NCBI GenBank assembly: GCA_028554795.2
Contig: CM068831.1
Coordinates: forward strand, 61,374,769 to 61,438,768
Source of the DNA: Sinohyriopsis cumingii
Taxonomy: Eukaryota > Mollusca > Bivalvia > Unionida > Unionidae
Length of the DNA stretch: 64,000 nt
Direction of reading: 5' to 3'
How positions within the stretch are numbered: position 1 is the stretch's first letter; each line of letters opens with the position of its first letter. The notes beneath the pieces were generated by a model. The model was not told the origin of the DNA and ran no database searches. It was given only the letters and a program-made list of their open reading frames with translations. Both the position numbers and the translations under genes were made by a program. This document shows positions 53,229 to 63,544 of the stretch, one piece after another.

Positions 53229-54258
53229 ATGGTTGATATTTACGGAAGATCTCTCAGCGAAAGTAAAGGCAAAAAACACAACGTAGATTTATCAAAATAT
53301 GCGACCAAAGATGAAGTCGATAATCTTTTAACGTTGTCCGGGATAGACCCAGATGAGGTTGTTATTTTTCAGGATAAGCATGGCAAGCTAAAAACCAGCA
53401 ATATCAAATGGAATGACTTAGTTCGCAGGGTTCTTGGAGCTGCCTCGGATAACATCCCTGTGTTTACTGACAGCGGAAAAATCAGAGACTCAAGTATATC
53501 GTTTACAACTATTAGAGATGAAATTGCAAAAAGTGTTGCTAATCGCTTCAAAAATACCGGTGACACAATGACAGGTGAACTCAACACGAACGGAAATAAA
53601 ATAGTGGTGTTAAGAGATCCAACATCCGACGAAAACGCGGTAACAAAAAATATGTTGACGTTAACTACAGCACCGCAGATGGTAAATTATCCAAGTTGCG
53701 GGCTGAGTATGATGTTCACGTAAATGCGTTTACAAATCTCCGTAGAAACTTTAGAAACATTAATGAAACCACAGAGTAATTCTTTGGTACTCCGCTCACC
53801 GTTGACACAAAACTCAATGATATAAAAAAAACAAAAAACATTTGATGCGATTAAGAAAACATAAGAAGATGTCGTAAGTGGAATTCCTGGGATTGTTAAC
53901 AAGGTTAGTCTGATTTAAATCCCACCCGAAGTAATTCCAGGGCATATTACCAATATCGTATACACGGTATCATCTGGATTCGCAACATGGTCAAAACAAA
54001 ATAATACTATCAAACATACCGCAACAGTCACTGGTGTGTACAGGATGTCTGTGTTCAGTGCTGCAAAAATTTTAGATTTTCACAACGTATCCATGGCAGC
54101 ATTAAACCGATAAGTTTTCCGGGGTTGTGTATAACATATTAAATAGCGTAACTGAAGAAACATTTATACTGGAAGCAGCTGATAAGAAATTAACCGCAAC
54201 AACTTACTGGTGACATCTGGAATTTGTAGCTGAAACACCTCAATTGGTTACTGCGTAA
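53229..54258 (+). pseudogene. E4 fibre-like protein with tail-fibre repeat (fossil)
   Basis: Begins MVDIYGRSLSESKGKKHNVD after AATAATG. The N-terminal part has KYATKDEVDNLL, a short coiled segment. At about residues 107-143 it carries RFKNTGDTMTGEL, then NKIVVLRDPTSDENAVTK, a close likeness of the shaft repeat of bacteriophage tail fibres (GDTMTG-L...N-I--L-DP...DAVTK). The downstream part is beta-rich and Thr/Ser-rich (VYTVSSGFATWSKQNN, about 53955-54005), suiting a receptor-binding head. Role in host attachment is inferred. It is broken (several breaks). Confidence 0.65.
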
Positions 54259-54265
54259 AATAATA

Positions 54266-54691
54266 ATGTCAGATGCACAACAATATAGATACGATCAAGT
54301 ACGCGAATGGCAGTCAGAGTTGAAAACCATCATTGACGAGTATACAACAAAAGTAAAAAAAATACAAGCAGCGTGTAAGCGTGCTGGATGCTATAGTTTA
54401 TTCAGTATCCTCGGTAGTTGCGTCCACCGGGGTAGTATTATCAGCGATGACACCAGTAGCAACAGCAATAGTAATAACAATATGTGTTTCATCATCGGCT
54501 GCAATCTTAGGTGTTTTTAATATTATCGCGACAAAGATATCCACGTGCACGATCACAAAACTCTACGACACAGTTGTAAAATTAAAAACAGCCACGGGCG
54601 CATATTCAAAATTATCGTCGTTGTTATCATCAAGCCTCAGCGATGAAAAAATCAGATTCCGAATTCGCGTTAATGACAAAGACATACGATA
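54266..54691 (+). pseudogene. E4 coiled-coil membrane protein (fossil)
   Basis: Starts MSDAQQYRYDQVREWQSELK with a helical N-terminus (TTKVKKIQAACK). Two hydrophobic helices follow in an Ala/Val/Ile-rich stretch (STGVVLSAMTPVATAIVITI and SSAAILGVFNIIATKIS, about 54415-54545), then a helical tail. Likely an integral membrane protein of the particle. Family not recognised. It is broken (about one break). Confidence 0.5.
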
Positions 54692-54730
54692 AAGTAATAA
54701 ACCACCATTTAAAAGAAGAAAAAATAAATA

Positions 54731-55162
54731 ATGACAGAACTAACTCCATCAAGAACAACAATATCAATAAGCTTCAACAATCCTGAATTTCCAACTTTGG
54801 TCATCAAGATAGACTCCTCCGACCACGTGGAGGGAGGGTCTGAAACGCCGGAACCTAAAAGGGAAGATTTCATCACGAACAACCAATCATACCACGATGT
54901 TAACCCGTTTTACCGACAACGACTTACTTATATAAAAAATGCAACGTTGGATAGTGATTTTCAATTCCATTGCAGTGACCGTATTATTTGGTATTTTGTT
55001 TATAAACGATCTGATGAAGATTATTTTGTTGTCATTTACCCAGGTGAATTTACTGGTTACTTTATGGAAATTAACCAAGAACATAAAAAGCACTACAACG
55101 ACTATGGCAGTGTTTTCACAAATCTGATCGCAGCGAAATCACTAAACAAATTGAAATATTAA
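54731..55162 (+). CDS. E4 unknown protein sharing its start with the next gene (fossil)
   Basis: 143 residues starting MTELTPSRTTISISFNNPEF. The leader (AGAAGAAAAAATAAATAATG) and the first residues are very similar to those of the gene at 55380, so one start region was duplicated. The C-terminal half (FQFHCSDRIIWYFVYKRSDE, FVVIYPGEFTGYF) looks beta-rich and unrelated to the next gene. No family recognised. Confidence 0.45.
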   Translation: MTELTPSRTTISISFNNPEFPTLVIKIDSSDHVEGGSETPEPKREDFITNNQSYHDVNPFYRQRLTYIKNATLDSDFQFHCSDRIIWYFVYKRSDEDYFVVIYPGEFTGYFMEINQEHKKHYNDYGSVFTNLIAAKSLNKLKY

Positions 55163-55379
55163 ATCAACTCGTTTCAGACATGGAATACATCAACCAGTGA
55201 GCAATTCAGGCAATAATTTATGCTAAAAATATCTGCCACAAATAACGATTTTTGGGCGCGTATTCGCTAACAGAAGCTGGCCTGCAAAATTTAAACTTCC
55301 CGGGTATAACGCAGACAAACTAAGAACGATACCATTGATGAGTTCCTAAAACACCATTTGAAAAAAGAAGAAATAAATA

Positions 55380-55857
55380 ATGACAGAACTACTGCAGCAG
55401 ATAGCCACGAATGCAACTCCGGCAAGAACGATGATAACAGTAAGCTCATCCAAGCCTGAATCCAGTATTAATTTTCCATCTGCGATTCCGGTAAGTGAGA
55501 TCGCGCTAGCACAGTTGCGAGTATACCACAGCTGGCCAAATATGAGATCAAAATCATTTGGTGGATTACCGGCGAATAATTCGATTGTGTTCGCGAATAA
55601 AAAAACGAGCAGATGGTACTCCCGACTGGAACGTTGTTGGAATACCAACCGGATGCTATCAAATCGAAGAAATCAATGAGGCATTACAACGTCGAATACA
55701 AATTATCACTGGAAAAGAATCCAAAATAGCAATAACCGCACATGAACCAACGCTGTCATCTGCAATTGAGATAAACTCTCCTGACTACGCCGTGGATATA
55801 TATCAGTCATCGATCAGAACAGTGTTAGGATGGCACTGCCACCTTAACCGAAGTTAG
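55380..55857 (+). pseudogene. E4 penton/minor capsid-like protein (fossil)
   Basis: Starts MTELLQQIATNATPARTMIT. It contains IPVSEIALAQLRVYHSWPNM and NNSIVFANKKT, then PTGCYQIEEINEALQRRI and a final block ending in IRTVLGWH. This order (a short-lived beta strand, a Trp-Pro-Asn turn, and a G-x-Y-x-I-x-x-IN motif) matches a capsid protein common in Polintons and thought to form vertices. It is broken (about one or two breaks). Confidence 0.6.
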
Positions 55858-55886
55858 ATGAATTTCTAACAAATAAGAAAATTTTT

Positions 55887-56348
55887 ATGCAGTATCCAGA
55901 ATATAGGAAAACATATCCGTGGGATCGTACAAGCGGTACTGTTCAACGTGAGGGAGTTTATTTTGCTGCGCGTGACGGTGAGATAGTTCCTTGGGCAGGA
56001 AGAACTATATTCGATGCTCGTAATGTAAGCAGTGCCCGTTATGAAAATTGTATTGACACAAAATTCATCAAATCATTTTTTGAAAATATTAAACCCGAGT
56101 ATACACTCGTATTTGATAATTCACGAGATTTATTTTTCAATATTTTATACTCTAAAGATTTAAAACAACAGATTATTGCTTCAATACAACATTTAAATCA
56201 AATTATATCAGATCTTGATTACGTTAGTAAAATTTTTATCACATCGATGATTGCTGACTCAAGCGATAACAAAAAAGTACCTGATCCTTCTATTGGCAGT
56301 GGTGGCGAGTTACTTATTATTACTAGTATATACCTTATACAACAATGA
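55887..56348 (+). CDS. E4 unknown protein (fossil)
   Basis: 153 residues (MQYPEYRKTYPWDRTSGTVQ...) with an open frame. A first part contains YFAARDGEIVPWAGRTIFDA; a helical second part has FFENIKPEYTLVFDNSRDLF. It ends near a glycine-rich GSGGELL, just before the next gene. No family recognised. It lies between two penton-like genes, so a virion role is likely by context. Confidence 0.4.
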   Translation: MQYPEYRKTYPWDRTSGTVQREGVYFAARDGEIVPWAGRTIFDARNVSSARYENCIDTKFIKSFFENIKPEYTLVFDNSRDLFFNILYSKDLKQQIIASIQHLNQIISDLDYVSKIFITSMIADSSDNKKVPDPSIGSGGELLIITSIYLIQQ

Positions 56349-56869
56349 CAGTTAGAAAGCTATTTCTTGATCATTATAAAATAACAGAAGCAGAATTACC
56401 AACATTTATAATACCAACACTTTCAACCTAACAAATGAAAAAAGATCTCAACGATTTAATCAATAAAAACATTTCTGATATACGCGCAGAATGAAGAAAA
56501 ACGCTACCACTGGCAACTATTTTTCGACACAATAATGATCCACAAGGACAAGGCCGACATGTATCCCCGGAATTCGTAAATATAACCCCGGTGGTCGCGG
56601 TCAATCTTGTGTGTGATGTAATTGAAGGAAGTTACAGCACGGACACAACAATGTGAAATCAATTGCAGCAAGGATTTATTCTTTATTCATTCACACCGAG
56701 AGAACCACCGGGATTTCTGATTGTACAAGAACCGAGTAATCCGGTCTATCTACGATGTCATAATCGTCTGTTATCAAGAATAAATTTCAAACTAACTGAC
56801 CAATCCGGCCACTTGCTGGATTTAAGAAATAAGACTGCAAATATTAATTTACTTGTAAAATCCTCCTAG
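56345..56869 (+). pseudogene. E4 second penton-like protein (fossil)
   Basis: Starts MTVRKLFLDHYKITEAELPT. The C-terminal half reads VVAVNLVCDVIEGSYST, FTPREPPGFLIVQEPSNPVY and INFKLTDQSGHLLDLRN, ending in LLVKSS. This is the pattern of a single jelly-roll capsid protein repeated in many Polintons (P-P-G...P...I-x-L-T-D-x-x-G). It is broken (about two or three breaks). Confidence 0.55.
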
Positions 56870-56884
56870 GGATTTCCAATCGTA

Positions 56885-57240
56885 AAAATCAGGCTTATTT
56901 CTCAACGTTAATGGGCATTTAGGTGGTCAAAATCATGCAAATCGACTGATGGGTATTTAGGTTGTTAAAACTATGCAAATCTAACATTTCAGTAAAAAAC
57001 AAAAACAAAATATAATATTTTGCTAAAATCTGTCAGTGTACAAAAATATTATAAGAATTTATTTTTTACTGAAAATCAGGCTGATTTCTCAACATTGAAG
57101 GGTATTTAGGTAGTTAAAATCGTGTGCATCGACTGATTTCTCAACGTTGAAGGGTATGTAGGTAGTTAAAATCATGCAAATCCAACAATTTTCAGTGAGA
57201 AAAAAAAATGATACTTTACTGAAATCTGTCAGTGCAATCA
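56885..57240 (+). repeat. Tandem repeats with octamer motif after the capsid block
   Basis: Four diverged copies of TTTCTCAACGTTGAAGGGTA followed by TTTAGGTAGTTAAAATCATG occur. ATGCAAAT is perfect at 56935, 56973 and 57174. No gene is present. Confidence 0.75.
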
Positions 57241-57437
57241 GAAATTTGTTTATTGCTGTAAACCTGACATAATACTTTCGCTTTTATTACCACGTACTTG
57301 ATTTTATCAAGGATGAAATCAAGGAGTCGAACTTTCGTTTTCGTTAGACAGAATTTTTCTTATTTGCCTCACACGAGTATTAATTATCTTCATTGCTTTA
57401 TATTCACGAGATAATTCTGATATAATGTTTTCGATTG

Positions 57438-57490
<53 letters not shown>
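57438..57490. repeat. (GA)n microsatellite
   Basis: About 26 GA units. Frames here encode only Arg-Glu or Ser-Leu repeats. Confidence 0.98.
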
Positions 57491-57493
<3 letters not shown>

Positions 57494-57794
57494 TTCTTTA
57501 CTTTATCATCTTTTACTGCAGCTAGTGACTGAAACAAAGCCGTCTGAATTCGTTTTACAAATCTGTATTGATATGGAAGCACATATGCTACGTCGTCTTT
57601 ATTTTCCTACAATGTTTCAAAATCAGAAATAATTATTTTCAGGATTTAGTTCATCAGATATATTTATACCGTCGTGTTCTAATTTTTTAATAGCAGGAAT
57701 TACATTATTAATATTTTTGTAATTCATTATACAGTATGTATGTATGTTTAAAAGAAAAATAAGGAGGGTCATTCTGACCTTTTTTGTTTTGAAG

Positions 57795-57975
57795 CAGGCC
57801 CACGAGGGCTTGATTTTGAGAACTTAATTAGCTTAATTCTAAGAATGGCAGGCCCACGAGGGCGTGTTTTTTGAGAACTTAATTAACTTAATTCTAAGAA
57901 TGGCAGGCCCACGAGGGCGTGTTTTTGAGGACGGCACAACACATAACTTAATTAACTTAATTCTAAGGATGGCAC
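57795..57975 (+). repeat. Three 54-55-bp tandem repeats
   Basis: CAGGCCCACGAGGGC occurs at 57795, 57849 and 57904, each followed by GAGAACTTAATTA-CTTAATTCTAAG (the last copy altered). A further diverged unit lies near 57950-58010. Confidence 0.85.
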
Positions 57976-58189
57976 AATACATATAATCTTAATTCTAACT
58001 TATCCTAAGGACGGACTCATTCTCTACATTCAACAGATTTATGCACACACACACCCATAAATCAACCCCGGGGGTTGCATAAACAACACTATGCCGTGGT
58101 GACGACGTGGGGAGAGTGTGAATTTTTCTGTTGAGTTTTGAGCTTGGGGTGGACCCCCAATTATATAAAAATCGCGAAATATCGCCTAT

Positions 58190-58262
58190 GTCGACAATAT
58201 GTCAGTCACCGGATTCGAACTCGAACGAGAATTAGCCACGCTACCACTGCTCCACGGAACCT
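58190..58262 (-). repeat. tRNA-like sequence, probable SINE head
   Basis: On the minus strand GTGGAGCAGTGGTAGCGTGG resembles an A box and GAGTTCGAATCC a B box. The acceptor stem does not close well, so a working tRNA gene is unlikely. If it is a SINE head, the body would run toward about 57780. Confidence 0.45.
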
Positions 58263-59439
58263 TGTTATTAATATGTGATTCGGAAATTATTATATAGTTA
58301 ACCGTTAACGGATTATAGCGTTAACATTTAACATTTCTCAGTTGGATCACAAAATACGACTGAAATTTAGTTAACAGCTAATTTTTTTGTGTGGAACCAG
58401 ACAGACCCCCTCCCCCTTAACCAAAGAGAAAATGTGTTTAATGTATTACTGAAGCCCCCAGATATGTTGCTATGTTTCCAATTTTAATAAAGAATTTGTT
58501 CCAAAAATTTTTTAAAAAATTTTGATGGGGTATTTAAATCCTAGTTTGTTCTATAGGTTTGTTCTTCCGAGTTGGTTTCTGTCACCTGACTCGGAGTCCC
58601 TCTCCTATTATTGTGTGACCTTGGCTGGAGGTCCCTATATCCCGCGTATGCTATCTGTGATTGTGCTATGTTGTTCGTGCTATATTTGTATTCATGTAGG
58701 GATAGCCATATATATCAAATTTGTACCAGTTTTCTTACGATCCTTATATCCTGAATTCCTTTTAATTTGTTCACTTTATTTCCCTTTGGAATTTTGGCGA
58801 AGTAACGGTGTGATAATTTTAAGAAAAAACTAATGTTTTTAGTGTGTTCTATATAGATGTGTGTCGTACTTCGCAAGCTATTTTTAGATTCAGTAAGCTG
58901 TGTTCGAGGGAGCTCCATATTTCCTTTATTTTGTATACTTCACTCTCTCGAATTTAGCTACCTTTATTTAATTATTTTATTTCCAAAAGAAAATTTCCAA
59001 AACATTTTATTTGCTCAGTTGAGGTATGTAGTACGGTATAGCGACCGTACAGTAGTTAGTATTTGTGAGTATGGTCTTCGATATTTTTATGGTTTGTACG
59101 TCCTGATGTGATTGTTTTTCCCGACTCTGCCATGGGCCTGTTCACTTCGCGTAGCGCCATGTGACATAGCCCCATGGCGTCCTCATCTCGTACTTTCCCC
59201 ACAGGTGGTCCCTGTCCTTGGTAATACCTAAATTTCTATATAGACAAAGTTAAAAGATGTTAGTGTTCAATATAGAGAAAGAGAAAAATATAAAAGCCCC
59301 TCTCCATTTTTATTTACAAATAACTATTACTTGACCAAAGGCCCTCATTGTCGTTACGATGTAATTTGTAATTTCATATAATGTATTTTTTGTGAAGTTT
59401 CCATCGAGATATATTAAGTTTTGGTGTTTGTACGGATTT
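58263..59439. other. Unassigned A/T-rich DNA
   Basis: No gene supported; the longest frames are short and lack motifs. Part of it may be LINE C 3' sequence. Confidence 0.35.
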
Positions 59440-61440
59440 GTTTTTTATTTCTGTTAAGGCTTTTAACCTGTTATTTTGCGATTTATGGCATTGCGTCATA
59501 ACGTGTGATTTTGAGAATGATCCTATTTATCACAGTGGACATTTCGGAGGTACTCTAACCATGTGCCGACTCACTGCAGCCTCTACTGTCAACCATGCAT
59601 TGTGCATGTATTTGAAGCAGAGGCTTTGGATTTTTAGGGAGCCTAGTTTCATCCAGTGCCCCATGCTTTATCCCAGTTAACGTGTATATTTTCTTTTTCT
59701 ACTGTACTTGTAATATTCTTTGTTACATCCTCTCTTATCCAATTATATGTTAAGTTTTCGTCCCTATCCCATAGCTCTTTTTGGTCTCTGTATTTTAAAA
59801 GTAACTCTTTGATATTCCTCAATTTCCTCGGAATTTCCAATTGTTTAATCAATTTATTGTTTTTATATATATCATCCCTGTTTCTTAGTGAGAAACCATA
59901 ATGGACTCTTTGGTTCTGCTCTTAGTCTCTTAAACCTATTTAACATATTGGAGGGGGCCCCGAGTGGCCGAGTGGTCTAAAGCGCTCTCCGTTACGGATC
60001 ACTGCCATCTCACCTCTGTCTGCGCAGGTTCGAGTCTCAGATTCAGCCAATGTGGGTACGTGAGAAAGCTTGCCAGTAGCTTCTCGTGGGTCGGTGGTTC
60101 TTTCTGAGGTTTTCCCGGGTTCTTCCTTCACCATTAATACTGGCCGCCATGTATAGCCTATCGTGTGCTGAAAAGTGGCGTTAAACCCCACAACACCAAC
60201 AACAACATATTGGAGGCTTTAAGTAGTACGGGGCTGGGAAGTGATATCCCCCTCTCCTTAGCCTTATATCGGGTTTCTTCATTTATGTAGTGTTATTTAA
60301 AATCCCATATATATTCTGTTATCATTTTGTTTATTTTATTTAGTGCTATATTACTAAGATCTATAGATTTTAAGATGTAATTTTTGTGTGAGTACATATA
60401 TGTTTTCGCCACCTGTACTCTCTCCATAAGGCATATTAGAGTTAGTGCCCAGATTTCCACATTTTTTTTAATTGCTTCTTTTATCTGTTTGCAATTTTCC
60501 ATTTCTTCACCTTCTCCAAAATATATTCCCAATGCTTTGACCTTTCTCCTGATTAAGTGTGGGGGAAAACCTGAGTGGTTTCCTCTCGAATTCCCTGAAG
60601 CTTTTCCAAATTTTTCGAATTCCTTGATCAGGTGTTTAAAGGAGTTTTGATCCTTTATAAAGTTTGTGCAATCGTCTGCATTTTGCAGCATTTTTACTTC
60701 TTTTATATTTGGTACTTTGATACCTTCTATATCTTTATTAAGTTTAATGCTTATACTTAGAATTTCAGTTGCTATTACATATAATAGTATAATCAGTGGA
60801 CAACCTTGCCTCACTGATCTTTTAATGTCAAATTTACCTGTCTTTGCTCCATTTACCTGCACTCTTGAGGTTATTCTGTTGTACAGGATTTTAGTCCATA
60901 TTTGAAAGTTGTTTCCAAAACCAAATTTTTCTAGCACTTTTTGTATATAGTTATGTTCTAATCTGTCAAAAGCTTTTTCTTGATCAAAAAGTACTATATA
61001 AGGTATGTTGCTGAAATTTCTATCCAAATATAATATGTTTTCTTTTTTGTAGATATCTTTTTTGCATATTTCAGCTATAATTTTGACTCTATTATTTTTT
61101 GTTTTGATGCATTGTGTTATGGTGGGTAATTTACTAAATGGCCCCATATTGCACAGTGGACATTTTGGCAGTATTCTGACCATACGCCGTCTCACTGCAA
61201 CCTCTCCCGTCAACCATGCATTGTGCATGTATTTGAAGCAAAGGTTTTGTATTTTCAGGGAGCCCAGTTTCGACCAGTGTCCCCATGCTCTATTCCAATT
61301 CACATGCATGTTATCCCTTTCTACCTTACATTTAATTTTCCGTTATATCCTCTCTCATCCAGCTATACGTTAGTTTTTCTTCCCTATCCCATAAATCTTT
61401 TTTATCCCTATATTTTATTAAAAGTTCTTTTATGCTAAAT
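59440..61440 (-). mobile_element. LINE C, reverse transcriptase and C-terminus (L1/Tx1-like), rearranged
   Basis: A long open frame (60293-61309) encodes RT motifs: FDQEKAFDR at about residues 108-116, RQGCPL at 167-172 and the ADD box at 211-213. These are followed by thumb-region sequence continuing past 60293 towards 59440 after a SINE. Residues 1-72 of the same frame are a C-terminal zinc-finger segment (KCPLCNMGPFSK) that should follow the RT, and a second copy of that segment lies at 59500-59700. So two partial LINE copies are joined head to tail. Endonuclease is absent. Confidence 0.8.
59955..60203 (+). mobile_element. Full-length tRNA-derived SINE in LINE C
   Basis: The head CCGAGTGGCCGAGTGGTCTA has an A box and AGGTTCGAGTCTC a B box, like a serine-type tRNA. 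The body ends ...GTGCTGAAAAGTGGCGTTAA, then a CAACAAC tail. Target duplications AACATATTGGAGG flank it perfectly (59942-59954 and 60204-60216). It interrupts LINE C and is younger. Confidence 0.92.
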
Positions 61441-62549
61441 AAATCAAGAGAAACTCCTATTGAAATTATTGATCATTATGCACACGCGTGGAATAGCGCA
61501 GTAACAGTATTTCCACGAGATCGAAATGTAAGATTTTACCCGTCGGAAAACATGTTTGATTCTATTCACGCGTTAAGTAAAAACGATCCTGTGTCAGTAT
61601 GGTTATTTAAAAGTCGATGGAGAGTATGATCAATTTGTAAGACCCAACGGTGATTTATATCGTCAAAAATCTCTTCACGAGGAAATGAAAAAAAAAACAA
61701 ACTAGCGCATAAATTTTCAACAGAAAACACCGAGCAATTATTACAAAATTTTCACAGTTACGTCAGTCGCGGCTCATTTTGCCAGAGAGAAAAATTCGTG
61801 GAAACCAACGCGCGTTCGATTTCTCGAGGATGTTCAAGCTAGTTGTGTCGAATAAGGGCATGCCGGTTTGTGGAGTACCAAGTACAACCACATTGATGTT
61901 ATTTCGGTGGATATGATCGCGTGCTATCCGGGAAGATTTCTTGGAGCGGGTGAGTGTTTGGGATATTTTGCGCGGTTCGGACATCCCACGCACGAGATGA
62001 CAAGAATTGCAATTAATGGTCCATTACCCGAGTTTGATTTGACAGGATTCGCTCGTGTACTGTCGTTTGAATTTGCTAGGGATCTTCATCCATGTTGTTA
62101 TGTTTGGTTTGGTAGACACTTTTCAGAAAAACGCCGGGCACCAATAGTGTTATTACGATGTATGATTGATTGTAAAATACTGATATCGTTGACGGTCAGT
62201 GAGGCAATCATATCATATCGAAAACAAAGCGAAGTTTGGTTACCCACACCACAACGTATCAGTCTTTATCAGGTTATTGAAGATTATAAACAAGCGTGTC
62301 CAAATATTCATATTGATGTCATCATATTCTTAAGATTAAACTCGGTAACAGTGAAAAAACCGCAAAGGATCTTGGTAGCAGAATAATCGGTAAATATATT
62401 CAGGGTGGTGCATATGATCATCAACGGCATTATGCAAGATTGATTATGGATCCCGCGAATATAAATTCGTGGTCGCTGAATTTGGTGTTTAGAAAAATTA
62501 AAAAGGGAAATAATACGCAATTCTTACCATTTTAGGGTGGTTTCTCTGC

Positions 62550-63372
62550 TATGTTGTTTTCTGAGCACAAAAGACTTACCCGTAGCCAGCTGTAAATTTG
62601 ATATTGAGTATTAGTGTCGCCCAGCCCACTGGGTTGTATTCAGTGTGATAACTAAAGTCGTCCTTTAAAGAACAATATACTGAAAGGGTGTTACGGACAT
62701 ACGAAAATAGATATGGAGAGGAATAAATGTAGCACGGAGTTATATAATTTGCTGAATGGAAGATGCCAACGTGGAAAAATATTCGGAACAAGCAATTTTC
62801 TCTGGTCACAACTTCGACACAAAATTTAATATCGCTTCCTATAAAAAGATGACTGTTCCTTGCATGGATATGCAAGAGTTTAAAAAGATCACTGTTCTAT
62901 GAATGGGCATACAGGATATACAAGTCACCATGTCTTGTTGACAATTCGCTACTTCATGGGAGGATGTATTCGCATGAAATGGTTGGAGTTTCTCTGCCAA
63001 AAAAGAATGAACTATTATGGATTATAATTATGTTTATGCTATTATTTATTATTAGTTTGCTTATTATCTACAGTTTTACAAGCATTATAATGTGACAAAG
63101 AGAAACATTTTAATAAAGTAAAGAAAGATACCTGAAAATGGGCAGTTTGCATCAACAGGGTTGGCATTACAAGCAGGACATCTTCCATTGTTCTGGTCAC
63201 AAGTTCCGTCTCGACATTTATACACACATACCAAATCACATTGGCCACCATAGAAACCAACCTTGCACTTGTTGCAGTTGCCAGTTACAGTGTCACACAA
63301 TCGACCATCACAGTTGTAGTTGGATGTGTTCTCAAGATATATATTGCGATCGACATGATGTTTACTTGTCTG
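62550..63372. other. Host-derived fragment inserted in the polymerase
   Basis: Polymerase sequence stops near 62550 and resumes near 63372. The intervening 0.8 kb is A/T-rich, unrelated to PolB, and carries an EGF-like coding segment on the opposite strand. Confidence 0.6.
63132..63369 (-). CDS. EGF-like exon of a host multi-EGF gene (partial)
   Basis: About 79 open codons on the minus strand encode cysteine-rich sequence: YNCDGRLCDTVTGNCNKC, KVGFYGGQCDLVCVYKCRDG and TCDQNNGRCPACNANP. The C-x-x-G-FYG-x-x-C pattern fits laminin/MEGF-type EGF repeats of extracellular scavenger-type receptors. The 3' side ends at a good splice donor (CAG|GTATCT at 63132/63131). The 5' side has an apparent acceptor, CAG at 63370-63372, but those bases probably belong to the polymerase, so the exon is likely cut there. 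Only this exon is in the window, and it is cut off from any gene. Confidence 0.65.
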
Positions 63373-63544
63373 ACGGGAAAAAGTTGGGTACAATTGTTAG
63401 TTACATCGAAGGAGAATCTCCTCACTCATTTAAGATCTTCAATGCTCGCTTATGTGTCTATAAACCTGTTATCGATGATAAATACATTTCCTCACACCGC
63501 AGTCAGAGTTGCCACAGATTCATTTTATATTGATAAAAATATTT

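Larger units (their letters stand above)
49094..56880 (+). mobile_element. E4: Polinton-like capsid gene block (fossil)
   Basis: At least ten plus-strand genes are packed with short spacers: a charged protein, a small amphipathic protein, major capsid, pVI-like, adenain-like protease, fibre-like, membrane protein and three or four penton/minor-capsid-like genes. No integrase or packaging ATPase is seen. Termini were not identified. The tandem repeats at 56885-57240 may belong to its right flank, and the polymerase-helicase at 61443-64000 may be its continuation. It is broken (about ten or more lesions) but better kept than E3. Confidence 0.85.

Noticed and set aside
55346-55662. Minus-strand hydrophobic frames opposite the E4 penton-like gene
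   Set aside because: They are shadows of a gene with clear family features on the plus strand.
57319-57632. Ser-Leu and Arg-Glu repeat frames
   Set aside because: They are translations of the GA microsatellite.
58190-60025. Functional tRNA genes at 58190-58262 and about 59958-60025
   Set aside because: A and B boxes are present but full cloverleafs are not; the second is the head of a SINE with target duplications.
63370-63372. Splice acceptor at the 5' edge of the EGF exon
   Set aside because: The supposed pyrimidine tract reads as polymerase coding sequence on the other strand, so the CAG is probably accidental and the exon is cut by the insertion.
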